Assembly: GCA_010094025.1 (NCBI GenBank) | Contig: ML991773.1 | Coordinates: 62,001-126,000, forward strand | Direction of reading: 5' to 3' | Source: Viridothelium virens | Lineage: Eukaryota > Ascomycota > Dothideomycetes > Trypetheliales > Trypetheliaceae | DNA length: 64,000 nt | Shown here: one piece after another, positions 35,055 through 46,759 of the stretch | Numbering within the stretch: position 1 is the first letter of the stretch | Layout of the letters: every line of letters starts with the position of its first letter | The notes under the pieces: model-generated | Database searches by the model: none | Told to the model about the DNA's origin: nothing | The model's input: the letters and a program-made list of their open reading frames with translations, nothing else | Position numbers and translations under genes: made by a program

Positions 35055-37352
35055 GGTATTCGAAAAGGCGAGGCCCCTAATGGACCTGAATGGAAAGACT
35101 ATGTCTAATGCGTCTCACCCATGAAGACATCCGCCCGCTGAAATCATCCGATGAAGTCGGCCAGTATTTGAAACAACTGGCAAGAGGCCAAGTTGAAGAG
35201 GCCACTGCATGCGAGCTCAGCCCCGCAGGTGCCGCTATGATGCACTTGAACAGCCGCAGCGACCCGACGGCCTTTGGTGTTTGTGAGTGTTTCCGATTCA
35301 CACTAATATCATTGGCATGGACGAGCAAACAAATCAGTTCAATAAAAATCGCGCGTCGTTATTTGTCTTCTCATTTGTCTGCCTGAAATTGCCGGGCAAA
35401 ACATGTGGGTGCACAATGCAGATCAAAGTGGGGGCCCATGTCAACCTAAGGTACCTAACCTAACACCCTAAGGTACGCTACGCCTCCTTTCTACACGTCA
35501 ACTCCAAGCACACTGATGCCATCTCATGCTTGTATTATCCAAAGCGTTTCATCTACAGCATCCACCTGCCAAAAAGGAGGCTGTGCGCTACTTGACATAA
35601 TTGCTGCCTATTTTTGCTCTTTGTGTATCATATGGCAACCTTCTTCTTCTAGAGCAATCTTTAGAGGAGCTAGAAGAGAATTCGGAGTACCGATCAAAGC
35701 ATTCAAAATGCAGGCATCTGCCTCTCGCCCCGCAATGCTACCGGAGAACGCAGTACCTTTTCTCCGTAGGAAAGACGCCGCTTCAGCCTCGCCTTCCTAC
35801 TAATCGCGTTGTCCAATGACCATCTCTGAAAACCAAACGAATAAGTGCCAAGATTCGAAAAATAGGTCGCCGTACTAGAAAGGTATCGTATGTGCCGGCG
35901 CATGCAAAGTGTGAGACCATACCAAGACTCAATAGCCAGCCCCCCACGCAAAGCTTCGGGTCCAGATTGACCGGCAGCTCTTCGAAGCGTCTAATCCCTG
36001 TTACTCTTTCCGACCTTAGTCGATTTGTGCCAGATGTTGACAACCGGAGTATGGAGCGCGGTCAGTAACGCAGACCCTCCGAGATACGAGCACAAGCAAA
36101 TAAGCCACTGGCCGACCTAGTGACAGGAGGGGCCAAAGCTTCGCTCTGTATAAAGACGATGAGGGTACTCCACGGTCTTCCAACTCCAATCAAGCATATT
36201 CGATTGGTGAGGTACTTCCGTCATGGATGTTGCCTTATAATTAATCTCATGCTCAGAAACTCTGATGGGTCCAAAAGCCTTGATGAGCTCGTGTTCCGTC
36301 TCTTGTATTAGAATGGATCTGGAAATTAATGAAACGATTTGGTTGAATATAGACAAATGGTTACCGAGGATCATAGCATCAAAATATAAGAAGGGGATAG
36401 TCACTCTTATTGACGCAAAGCCTAGGAAAGCGTACGTTTCCGCCAATCGAGTAAACTTCGAAAGAGATATCACTCAAATCCGATATACTTAAAAGCTATC
36501 AGGGAATAAGAAGGGGCTCTAGTCCATGCTACTCGATTCCCTGCGAGAGCGAAATGTATTTGGAGGTCTAACAGCTCCAGGATTGTCAAAAGTCGCGCTG
36601 GATTGAAGACTTTCTAGAAACCTTGACAGCCGCACTCTTTCCGACTACTCGCCTTGAGTGCATACCATTCGCTGGTATATTAAGCATTGAAATGTGAACT
36701 AGGAATCATTCAGACTGATGTTGAAATGTAAATGAGAAAAGTTGGTATCTTCCCTTTCGGGTCAGGAAGCTGTGACAGTGATATCGGTGCCTGGAGAGAA
36801 CGTTTGAATTGAGCGATCACGCGCGAGATCGGAGAGGTCATTCTCATGGTTCCGTAGAATGCAGGATCTGTATATCCTGGTCAACATCTTGCTCTTGTTT
36901 TGGTTGCTGTGAAGTGACGTTGGACGATTTAGGTTAGCGTCAATTAAAATACCCAACCTCACATCAACTTCTACATCTTATGTGATAGGTGCCACTCAAT
37001 GTCATGCGTTTGCGTGCTTCCCAATTACCTTTTTACAGATAATCATGGATGAGCATGTGGAACGCGGGAGCCGTTGTGTGATGGTCTTGGCAAGCACGAC
37101 TCAGGACCACCTTGTGACTGAAACAGAAGAACCATAATTCAATGCTGTGCAAAAGACTGCGCCCTTCAGCAGTGGGAGGAAACCACGTGCATCAAATTTC
37201 CATTCACTGACCGTCTCTCGTCATAATCGAGTGAAATCTCATACTGCGGAGGCTTCAATGGAACAGGTTTGTAATTGACCGTTCTCTATCAAGTCAACAC
37301 TCTTCTCTCAGACTACGCTGGTGCACCCATCCTCAGGCTTGCATCTCAGACG
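35055..37352. other. 2.3-kb stretch with no supported gene
   Basis: Contains the PSD2 promoter and the leader of the APH-like gene. Several frames of 60-118 codons overlap on both strands (for example 35516-35803 plus, 36117-36473 minus), but none has a recognisable domain and trial splicing of the minus frame introduces stops. Motifs AAGGTACCTAACCTAACACC occur near 35450. The 36.1-36.5 kb part is AT-rich and could be a decayed gene. Confidence 0.4.
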
Positions 37353-39302
37353 ATGCCGCCAAAGCCCATGCTGAAAACCCATCCCAAATTTCATCTTCAG
37401 ACGTGCAAGCGGTGGCTTGCGGAACGACAAGTTCGCATAACTAAGGCAGCGTTACAGGTATTGCATCGACGACCAAAGGATTCTCAACCACCACCGTCTT
37501 ACGAACCAGAGCTTGCTTCCGTTGAAGACCATGGCGAAGCTCCCGACGATGCATCTAGCCATGAAGATGAACTGCCGCCCAACGGAACAAAGCGTGCACC
37601 TCTCGGAGACCACAACAAAGCTACTGATGACCAAACTGTCCACGACAATGAATTACCGTCTAGTGGATCAAAGCAATCTCCTTTCAATGGCCGTGCCAAA
37701 ACACCCAACGGTATGACTGAGCACAACGACAAACTTCCGTCTTGCGAGTCTCAGGATGCCCCTGTCAATGGTCATGGCGAAGTCGGAAATGGCGAGGCTG
37801 AAGACTACTACGTTATACCGTCTTCTACCGAAGCCAGGGACATTGCGCACATTCCTATTAATGGCACTGTCGATGCTACGGATGGCGGCAGTGACGACGA
37901 AGAGGATTACAAGGATTCACGCGGATTGACTTCAGAAACGCTTCTGCGTGGGCAGGAGCCATTTACGACATACAAGGAAAAGATACATAGACTCGTCACG
38001 GACTTGGGAGCTACTGAGATTGAAAGTGTGGAGCGTATAAAAGGTGGTAGTTACAACCGGATTGCCGCTATCACTGCGCGCTTTGGAGAGCAGAAATCAA
38101 CAACCAAGGCAGTGTTCCGAATAACTCGCTCCGCATACGTCTCATGGAGCCAAGAACTGAAGGAGAAGAAGATTTTCGAGCAAGAGAATGATATATTGGA
38201 CCACGCCGCAATTCACGCCGCACTCACAGGTCGAGGTATTCCGGTCCCTCGAATTCTAGCATACGATGCCACACACTCCAATGTGATTGAGGCTCCATTC
38301 ACGCTACAACAATTCGCCTATGGAACACGGCTGGATCATATCTTTGATGAAATGACGGTAGATGAAAAACTCAGTATAGCGGGTCAGATCGCAAACTTGC
38401 TGGGGCAAATGGAGTTCGTGCGATTCGAGGGAGCCGGCACAGTGCATCACGGGGTATCGCGCAGCAGGGCGCATTCGCGCTACCCCTTGAAGATGAACGT
38501 CTTTGACCCTATTCCTGACGATCTTGCCGAGAAGCTTAAATTCACGACCAGCGTTGGTGAAGGACATGGGCGCAAGAATGATCGTCGCATTGATGGCGCA
38601 TATGAATATATTGTTGACGCTGTAAATTTCCGTATCTCGGAAGAGTATGAAGCGGTCGAGCCTTCTCTGGAACTCATGGTTCTGGAGCGTACGAAAGAAA
38701 TCGTCGAGCAGATGAAAGATACTGGCATTTTCAATTTTCACGACGACCCGTACCCTCAGCCGAACGTGCTTTACCACTGGGACCTCGAGCCACGAAATAT
38801 TCTCGTCAAGCGAACGCATCCTTCGGGAAAGGTTTGGGAAATATCTGCAATAGTGGATTGGGACGGAGCAAGAGCAGTTCCACCAGTGCTAGCAAGGCGA
38901 CCTCCAGCATGGCTTTGGGACAAGTGCAAAAGCGACCGCAGCTCAAGTGTCTATTCTTTCGACGACGACTGGGATAACATGCCACTGAACAGATATGCTG
39001 ATGACAGCGACAAGATTACGGAAGAAGGTCACTGCATTAAGAATCACTTCTATAATTGTTTCGTCAAAAAGATGGCGCTTCACTATCCGGGATATTCGAA
39101 GTCGCGCTACCTCGACGAGGCATACGGGAGGGGAAGAGTTATCCGGCGAATTCTACCTTTTACTTATTGTTCTTCCGGGCGCTACAATGAATATTGGGAG
39201 CGCTTCGCGCAATTATCGAAGGAGTGGAGTGAAGCGCATCCTTACTTCTCAGTCATACACAGGGAGGAACTCGGGTGGTTTGAGAAGGGCCACGACACAT
39301 GA
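37353..39302 (+). CDS. APH-fold phosphotransferase-like protein with N-terminal repeats
   Basis: Single exon, 649 residues from the first in-frame ATG (MPPKPMLKTHPKF). The N-terminal third is hydrophilic and contains three exact-length 27-residue imperfect repeats plus a longer fourth (about residues 59-170). The C-terminal APH/protein-kinase-like fold starts around residue 215, with GGSYNRIAAI as nucleotide-binding loop and VFRITRSAYVSW. The catalytic loop YHWDLEPRNILV and the metal-binding IVDWDGA are intact, so it is probably an active kinase. Fungal members are numerous and mostly uncharacterised; the substrate is unknown. No intron is needed. The repeats are discussed separately. Upstream DNA is AT-rich. 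Confidence 0.85.
   Translation: MPPKPMLKTHPKFHLQTCKRWLAERQVRITKAALQVLHRRPKDSQPPPSYEPELASVEDHGEAPDDASSHEDELPPNGTKRAPLGDHNKATDDQTVHDNELPSSGSKQSPFNGRAKTPNGMTEHNDKLPSCESQDAPVNGHGEVGNGEAEDYYVIPSSTEARDIAHIPINGTVDATDGGSDDEEDYKDSRGLTSETLLRGQEPFTTYKEKIHRLVTDLGATEIESVERIKGGSYNRIAAITARFGEQKSTTKAVFRITRSAYVSWSQELKEKKIFEQENDILDHAAIHAALTGRGIPVPRILAYDATHSNVIEAPFTLQQFAYGTRLDHIFDEMTVDEKLSIAGQIANLLGQMEFVRFEGAGTVHHGVSRSRAHSRYPLKMNVFDPIPDDLAEKLKFTTSVGEGHGRKNDRRIDGAYEYIVDAVNFRISEEYEAVEPSLELMVLERTKEIVEQMKDTGIFNFHDDPYPQPNVLYHWDLEPRNILVKRTHPSGKVWEISAIVDWDGARAVPPVLARRPPAWLWDKCKSDRSSSVYSFDDDWDNMPLNRYADDSDKITEEGHCIKNHFYNCFVKKMALHYPGYSKSRYLDEAYGRGRVIRRILPFTYCSSGRYNEYWERFAQLSKEWSEAHPYFSVIHREELGWFEKGHDT
37527..37862 (+). 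repeat. Tandem 81-bp (27-residue) repeats in the APH-like gene
   Basis: Units 37527-37607, 37608-37688 and 37689-37769 are each exactly 81 bases, followed by a longer fourth copy to about 37862. The shared residue pattern is charged start, then HxxxLPS/PP, then an SK/TK-x-AP block closing on NG. Units differ at many positions, so the duplication is old. Confidence 0.85.
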
Positions 39303-39465
39303 ATGTGGGCAGATAGTAGTAATAATAGGGTATCTTAATAATATTGAATCACACAACCATCTCACTAGCATCGTTCACCATTAGCCAGTAGGTTGAAGAG
39401 TCATAAACCTGCCTGCTCTGTGGGCAGACTCGTACGCTCGAGTCAGGTTGTCCCAATGTCGCAGC

Positions 39466-39753
39466 CTACTTTCCTTCGTACCAGGCTTTATCCTTCTCCT
39501 CCGCCGCCTTTTTCTTCTCTTCCTCCCTCCGCTCTCTATCCCTCCGCTCTTGCTGTTGACGCAGAAAGCGGCACTGTGCACACTCTTCGTTCTTCATGTG
39601 TATCTAGGGATTGTCCAGGTCATGCTTCGTACAGTAAACCTGATGCTCAGGACAGTATTTGACCCCTGTGCCAGAGACCTCTTTCTTCGGCTTGCAGTTT
39701 CCCGATTTGAGTCCCGGACAGTGGTGTTGCACACTGCCTTGAGTAGATGGCAT
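39466..39753 (-). CDS. Small Cys-containing, charged protein, interrupted or spliced (tentative)
   Basis: An ATG at 39753 opens 49 codons with CPGLKSGNC, KYCPEHQVYCTKHD and then an in-frame TAG at 39604-39606. The same frame continues, after the stop, with HMKNEECAQCRFLRQQQERR and a strongly charged helix ending WYEGK at 39466. The cysteine/histidine spacing runs across the stop, suggesting one original protein. Either the stop is removed by splicing (CAG|GTTTAC donor to CCCTAG, 36 nt; or to GTGCACAG, 66 nt, both in phase), or the gene is broken by a nonsense change. No family is assigned. Confidence 0.4.
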
Positions 39754-40729
39754 GGTTACTCTGGAGTGGTCCCTCCAAGGCTTTCGTGGTATTTAGATGA
39801 CAGTCTTGAGGAAAATTGTATACCTAGTCAAATATGTCTCAGAATTTTGAAAACCTGTGAACAGCCACAGAAATTCTCACTGTTGCAGATATCGACAATT
39901 CGGCTGGGCCCCTCCTGAAGATGAAATAGTGAGATTGAGAGGCTCAGATCGTTCAACTAGAAAATCTCAGATATTTCCAAATTCAAAAAGCAGCAACAGA
40001 AATCTCTCACACTTGTAGAAAGGCTAGTATCCCAATGAATCAAGCTTCAAGATCAGACGGCAGTGCCAACGCAAAAGAATTTGGTGGAAAAGGAGGAAGA
40101 ATTGCGGCAGAGTATCGAAGCCGATATATACTCCAAAAAGACTCACCACTTCAGTAACCGTTGGGTAAGTCCCCATCTACAAAAAGTCACGTCCAAGTTC
40201 TGTGCCGCGCCAACAAAGAAAGCAATGTCACGGACGATACTGAAGAGAGTCACGATATGTAGAAAACCGGTTCTCTGGTGGGTACCTATGTCACGTTACA
40301 TTGGAGGTGTAGCTATGTGGGTATCAGCACAATACCCTCCACCGCTCATGCGCTTCTCACAGAGAAAACAAGGAAGAAAAAGGTGAAGCAAGGAAAACAC
40401 AGCAGTAAGCGCAGTCCATTACAAAAGAGGAGGTATGTAACACTTTAGTGACTTCAAAAGGTGTGTGAATTTTTGCATCACAAACTGGGATCAGGATTGA
40501 CCTAGCACAGACCATCCCAGCCAACGAACTGTGCTGGGCGGAGAACACATCCAACCATGACGCCAGATATGGAACCGCGGGATTGGGACCTCTTAATATC
40601 GAAGATCAAGAGAAACCTTTGAACATCGTATGCAAGGCTGCGAACTTCCCTTTCGAAAAACTCCCATGTACCGCTAATACATTGATTTTGGACGTCAACT
40701 TTCGTCCCCAACACATAACTCTAAGCTGA
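39754..40729. other. Intergenic, no supported gene
   Basis: Leader of the small minus-strand frame and the 3' region of the G-alpha gene. Two short frames (40063-40386 plus, 40502-40714 minus) show no domain. I see nothing else. Confidence 0.45.
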
Positions 40730-41972
40730 TTATATCAAACCGCAGAGCCTCAAGTTCTCTTGGATAATGATATCTGTGAGGAATTAGCAATGCTGTGACG
40801 ACTATTGGTGTTTATTCAAGGACCAAAGGAACTCACCATTGACAGCGGCCATGACGAATCGGATTTGCATGGTATCAGTAGCGCAGGTAAAGTGAGTATA
40901 GATCTGCTTGGTCTCGTGCTGGTTCAGAGAGACGAAGCGATTGAGGATGTAGTCACAGGCAGCAGCGTAGTCAGATCCACCCTCATAGTCTGGGAAGTAG
41001 TTCTTCATGGGGCTGACCGGTAACTTCTCCTTGAATCGGTCAATCTTGTTTAGGAAGAGAATGATTGAAGTTTTGATGAACCACCGTGAGTTGCAGATGG
41101 AGTCAAACAGTGTCAAGGCCTCCTGCATACGGTTGACAGTTTCGTCCTCGAAGAGCAATTGGTCGTACTCTGAGATAGCGACAAGGAATAGAATTGTGGT
41201 GACATTCTCAAAGCAGTGAATCCATTTCTTCCGTTCTGACCGCTGTCCACCGACGTCAAACATGCGATATGTTAGATCACCGATGATGAAGGTGGTTTCC
41301 GTGATACCAGTAGTCTTGACACGAGAGCGAAGGACGTCCTGGTCGTTTGGTACATAGTCAGGCAAGGCAATGCGGTCGATAGAGTCGAAGTAGCTGAGAG
41401 TGAATGTGAGTTGATAGAAGGGATATATAGTGGGGCATATTGAACATACTATTTGGCAGAATCATTGAGTTGGTATTCTCGTGAACGCGCGAAGCAAGCT
41501 TGAACACCAGCGTCTTTCCAGAGTGTCGAGATTGCCTGCCCGACCTCTGGTGGAAGACTTTCTCCCTCAATCTGTTGCGGTTGCATGAAGATGGTCTGGA
41601 CATGATATTCGGCTCGCTGATCGTCGAGAGGAAGTTCTAATGACTCCATGGCCTCCAGAATGACGCGCATCGACTGCACTGTGTTGCTAAAGATGATTTC
41701 CTTGAAGGACTCCCGCTCGTCACGGGAATAGCCTCCCTCATGGATGAGCTTCATCTGTTTAAGGATGGTCGATTTTCCAGATTCACCAGCACCTGCATAA
41801 CCTGTTAACAATCTCTTCACTGCTGAGACTTGCTTGGCAAAGTTATAGACGAACCGAGCAAGAGCATCTTGATTTCATTGCGCTGCATCATCTTGTCCCG
41901 CTTCAACTGGTTCTCGATCTCCTCGTTTCTCGCCTTGCCCTCCTTCTCCTCTGTACTCATACCGCAACCCAT
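40730..41972 (-). CDS. gna-1: Heterotrimeric G-protein alpha subunit, group I
   Basis: Four exons: 41855-41972, 41450-41792, 40837-41393, 40730-40773, giving 353 residues, the exact family length. The N-terminus MGCGMS has the myristoylation glycine and palmitoylation cysteine. GTP-binding motifs are LLLGAGESGKSTI (P-loop, interrupted by intron 1), RVKTTGI switch I, FDVGGQRSERKKW, FLNKIDRF and CATDTM. The C-terminus is ENLRLCGLI, the Gi-type tail. It matches Neurospora GNA-1 and Aspergillus FadA, which act at the plasma membrane downstream of pheromone and nutrient receptors to control growth, conidiation and secondary metabolism. All intron phases agree. Confidence 0.98.
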
Positions 41973-44192
41973 TGTAACGGCGGATGGAGACGATTCTCCG
42001 GGTTTTCAATGAAGGACTGATGAATGGAAGGCGAGAAAGGCGCGGAGAGATTGGCGAGTTCGGTAAAAAAATTTCAGGATGGTATCGGATGCTGTGAGGC
42101 ACGAAGATCAGCAAGCTGACATGTAACTTGAAGGTGAGCGAGCTAAGCCGCGTGTGGTCTGCATAGCACCGCGAAAGTCATGTCGCTGCTAAAGGCTGGT
42201 GTTGGTCGGCCTTCAAGGCCGATCGTCGGGGGAGCCGGGCGGAAAGGAGTAAGTGACTGCAATCACAGCAGAGCAGGCGACAACAACGGTCATCAATAGA
42301 CAAGCTTACCTGAGTATTCAGCGGGTATCAAGAGGCGTGTTCACGATTATGCCCGTTACACGTGTGAATGTGGAAGGGCTTTGTCAGAAGGACGAAAGTT
42401 CCGGGCAGGTTGAGGTGGAGCTCGTCTCAGATGTGGCCGAACACGCTAGTTAACTGACTACCAGTTCGGGCGGTCCGGAGCGCGGGCCAAGTACGAGCCG
42501 CAGGGAGACGAGGGAGTCGAGGGAGATTCAACTGCGGTGCAACCTGGGGCTCCTCGATGACGCCGGCGGCGAGGCGGAGAGGCAGCTGAGAGTTGATCTT
42601 GCGGGCGAAGTTTGGAGCGGATTGCTTTTTGCTAACCACCTAACCATCTAATGTTGGAATGGCAGCTCAGCGGCGGCGGCAGAGATGTTGGTCGTAGTCG
42701 AAGTGAGCACTGGAGCGTCGACCAAGACAGAAAGGGGCGCCATGGGTGTGCCCTCATGCCTGTTGCTGCACCCCGAAACACTCCTTTGCCGATCAGGCCG
42801 TCTTTCCAGCGAATCTCAGCCATCGCTGCCACTCCTCCTAGCCCTCGTCAAACACCGCTGCTCTCCATCTCTCGGTAGCCCTTACCAAAGATCGGCTTGC
42901 TTGAACTCGAACCACTCGTTGCAGTATCATCACAATTTGCCGAATGGAAGACCAAGCTACGGGCTCGTACTCTGACATGCATACCATCATTCAACTCGAC
43001 CTGCTCACCCCGGATTGCCATCGACCTGCCTCTTACGGCCCCCAATGGCGTAACTTTGATGGCCTGTTCACCATGTCCCACAACTCCTTCGAACTTCTTC
43101 CGTCTTTTCTAGAAAACTACCGCCTCTGCAGGCATAATCAAGGTTGACTTGCGTACCCCTGTCCAGGCCCGGGAAGCCTTCCGGACGATACTTTTTACTT
43201 CCTAAACTTACAACTACGAGGAAGAGACCAGCACCACGTCATGACTACCCATCTCATACACAAACTTTAGAGGAGACACAAAAAAAAATTCCGAAGCGCT
43301 CGCTTCAAGGAATAGTTCAGTAGGTACCCGGCTGGCAGAAAACCTCGATTTGGTGGGACGGACATGCAGAGAGACCCTCCATCCCAAAGAGGCTAGCTTC
43401 TATTGGCATTGGTCATCCTTGTCACTAAATCCCGGTCTTTCTGCATTTGTCAACTTCTTCCAAGTGAAACCCGGGGATCCACCAAATAATGCTCCCAAAG
43501 CATTCAATGACGACCAACTCAGACAGCGATCTTAGCACAATGAGAAATCAGTTTTGAAGGCAATTTGAATGGGCTGATCTGAATCTCGGTACCTATCGAA
43601 ACACCGAAAGTTGAAGCGTTCCTTGCACAGTTGTCTAGCCGAGTCCTTGCATACCTTATGCATGCAAGCAAGCAAGCAAGCAAGCAAGCGAAGAAACGCT
43701 TCCCACTGGAGAACTACTCTCATCCTTGCGTCAAACGTGCAGCAGAAGAGAGTCACTACACCTCATTGAGCATGAACATAAGACGTGCACGGAATCCTAT
43801 CATTTTCTTCAAACTACAAAGATTACCAACACCGTCAGGATGGGCTTTCAGCTCGTGAGGAGCATGTACTAATATACAATAAAGCTGGGAGATGGATCGA
43901 CACTAGAAGGGTATTCCGCAAACAATGCCTCATGCGACCACAGAACTGTCGTTGTGATGAAACGAAGATGGCAAACCCAAAAACCATGCCATGGGGTATA
44001 AAGCGAAGGGTATCCGGCCCATGAAAGAGAGAAACAGGAAATCCAACAGACTCCACAGAAATGCAAAAATGAGCGACCAAGGCGGCCCTACCTTTCCCTC
44101 GAGTCTCCACCACTCCGTACACCACCCGTACCAGTTCTCAAAATAACCAAACCAAACCCAAATATCAACCTTAGTTCACCCCATACACCTAT
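41973..44192. other. 2.2-kb upstream of G-alpha, no supported gene
   Basis: The left part is the G-alpha promoter and probably a long leader. Frames at 42427-42639 and 42632-42832 (minus) and 42651-43147 (plus) lack recognisable domains; the minus pair could be joined, but I found no convincing product. The right part holds the LIM-gene 3' region. A GCAA tetranucleotide tract lies at 43664-43690. Confidence 0.4.
43664..43690 (+). repeat. (GCAA)n microsatellite
   Basis: Six and three-quarter perfect units, preceded by TATGCAT. Non-coding. Confidence 0.9.
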
Positions 44193-46759
44193 TCACATCA
44201 TCATCAATCTCGTAGTCCTCCTCTCCGGATTTCTCCTCGCCCCACCCATTCCCACTCCTAATCCCACTCCCAGAAGCCCTCCACCGCTGCCGCTGCCAGC
44301 GTGTTGCCCGACCTGGCCAAACGCATGCCGTTCACAATACACCCCATCCCCAACGTCAAAGTAATCGCGCGCGAGCACAACACCGCATTGGCCACAAGTA
44401 AAGCAGCTCGGATGATATTTCTGGCGCGCCTCCGTCTCCAGATACTCACCTTCGATGCCGCGCGTGCAGGTGTGGCAGAGGGAGTGGTTGAGGGTATGAT
44501 AGTGCTGCTCGCAGTAAGGGTGGTCGCCGAGCACATAGAAGGAGGTGGTGGCGAAGGGCGAGGCGCAGGTTTTGCAGACGAAGCCTGGATGCGAGAAAAG
44601 TGTTAGTGAATGGGTTTGGGTTGGGGAAGCGTGAGGAAGACGGGGGAATGCGCTTACATTGCTTGTGGTAGCGGCCTGTGAGCCGGCCGTCGGCGGCTTT
44701 GATGGATTTACCGATGATGGGCTCGCCGCAGCCGCGACAGTTGCCTTTGGTTGCGAGAGGCCGCTTCTGCATTGGAGATGGGTCGACTTTGGGTGGAAGT
44801 GGATCAGACTTGGGTGATGGAGGTGTATCGAGTTTTGGCGCAGACGGGACTGATTGGGGTGGAGGTTCGGGGGGTAGAGGCTTGGAGAGGCTGGGTGCTC
44901 TGGATTTTGAAGGTATTTGCGGGACTGATTTAGATACACCTGAGAAGGGAGGCGAATTGAAGAGACCTCTTTGGATTGCGGGATCCATAGGCGATTCTGG
45001 CCCGTCTTCAATAGGAGCTTGGTTCGGAGCACCCAAAGGCCGAGGTGCATTGGGTCGGTTCATGGTGGATGACGGAACTGCAGGCTCGGCGAATGCATTC
45101 AGCGATTGAAATTGCTGACTACCAGGTTTTGCCCTCAACGATGTTCCAATCCTTCCCTGGCTTGTGGCTGGTCGGGAGGGTACCGCACTGGGTTTTGAGA
45201 AAAGCTCTGCGGAGCTTGCAGTAGATGACATGCTTGACGAAGCCGAAGTGGGTGGTGTGGACTTTGAGCCATATCTTCTGCCATCTGATCCACTAGATGA
45301 TGACGATTCTGCACGTCTGTGGCTGGTCCCAGATGCCAGGCTTGGTCGTCGAGAGCTTGGAGGTGGTAGTGGTGGTGGATTCAGCTGCTGTAGGTCAGGT
45401 CGCATACCGCTACGACTTCCGCTGCGATTTCGCAAACCATTTCTCTCCGCTTCGTATGCATTAGGATATTTTGGTTGCTCAACCTTTGCTGCATTGCGTG
45501 ACATCAATGAAGGCCGAGCAGCACCAGCTTTCGGGTTTGACGGAAGCGAGGGATGTCGAGTATGCGAAGACGCAGAGAAAGTTCTTGCGTGAGATGGTGG
45601 CGCACTGTCAGTATCATCTTGGCTCTCTTTCCTCAGTGGAAAGGTTTTCGATCGTGTTTCTTGGCTTAGTCGTTGCCCTGTCGATTGTGGTTCTCTCCGA
45701 CTCAGGTCATGGAGAAACCAGTCAACATTCTCTGTCGGTCGAGCTGGTCGAGGAGGAGGCTTCTTGATATTCGCCGAGGCGTTTCCAGCAGAAAGTTGAT
45801 CCGTCTCCTTCGTGTCTGCTTTCGCTGCTATAGAGCCGTAGCCACGATCCAAGATTGAACCAGACGGCCGTCGTCCTCGCCCTTTCTTTTCCGAACTACT
45901 GCTCCGTAATGAATCCCTCACACTACTTGTAGTAGCTGTCCGTCTATGCCTTGATGCTGTCGCATTGTTTGGTGACTTGAGATCTTGCCAATCTCCGTTC
46001 GGTCTTTCAGTGAAAGGTCCTGGTGATATTGTTTTTATTCGTTGTAAAATGCCTGTGTTATTAGATCCGGCTTGCGCTGACGCGTACAAGGTATCCGGCT
46101 CCGCATTGAATTTACGTGAGCGATCCTGTGTCTTTGGAGCGCTGCTATTTGTCGAATCCGGCGTGCCACTGCGAGAGGTCGGGAACGGAGGGAAAGCACA
46201 ATCCAGATTCGAAGAAGGAAATTCAGGTGAAGGAGGATCGTACGGTCGAGGCAAAGGACTGGTAGTCGATCGGGCTAAAGGTCGGGGTGATTTTGTTCGA
46301 CTTTGAGGACTCAGAGGAGAAGGGGTCCGCGAATAATTGCTATATCCGCTTGACGGCGTAGTTTGACCTCTACCGAGGAATGGTCGATCTAACTACTGTA
46401 AGCACTTGAAGGGGTTGAGAACTATGATATACTATCGTTGCCGGCTTACTTGCTGCAGATGGATCTATTCGAGGAGGTGCGGCTTTGGCCGGATTCGAGT
46501 ACAATCGATCTCTTCCTTGGCTGGGTTTAAGGAATGGGTTGTCCACCGTTCGCGATTGTGCGGAGTTCGAAGAAGGTTTTGCGGCTGAGTTCCCGTTAAT
46601 CAATGCTGTTCGCAAAAGCAAGGTTCATGTGGTACGGGACATACCGTCTTGTGGTCCACTGCAAACATGATCCCCCATCATTGAAATCTCAATCTCCTGC
46701 CCGCAATCCGAACATTTTATTGCGGGCAAGAAGCTCGATGGCCGCATCACATCGGCCAT
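44193..46759 (-). CDS. LIM-domain protein, paxillin-like
   Basis: Four exons: 46645-46759, 46450-46605, 44658-46388, 44193-44584, giving 797 residues. The start FLPAIKCSDCGQEIEISMMGDHVC is a short conserved Cys/His element of fungal LIM proteins. A long Ser/Pro-rich disordered middle follows. The C-terminus holds two LIM domains: CRGCGEPIIG...YHKQCFVC...CEQH, and CHTCTRGIEG...YHPSCFTC...CERH, both with full zinc ligands. The junction 44658/44584 falls inside the first LIM domain and is required to complete it. Fungal paxillin-like proteins (Pxl1/Pxl-type) act at polarised growth sites and the cytokinetic ring with Rho GTPases; that role is inferred. The first intron is only 39 nt. Confidence 0.9.

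Noticed and set aside
37275-37352. Upstream extension of the APH-like protein by 26 codons
   Set aside because: It begins at TTG rather than ATG, and a trial intron from the ATG at 37259 gives a frame that stops early.
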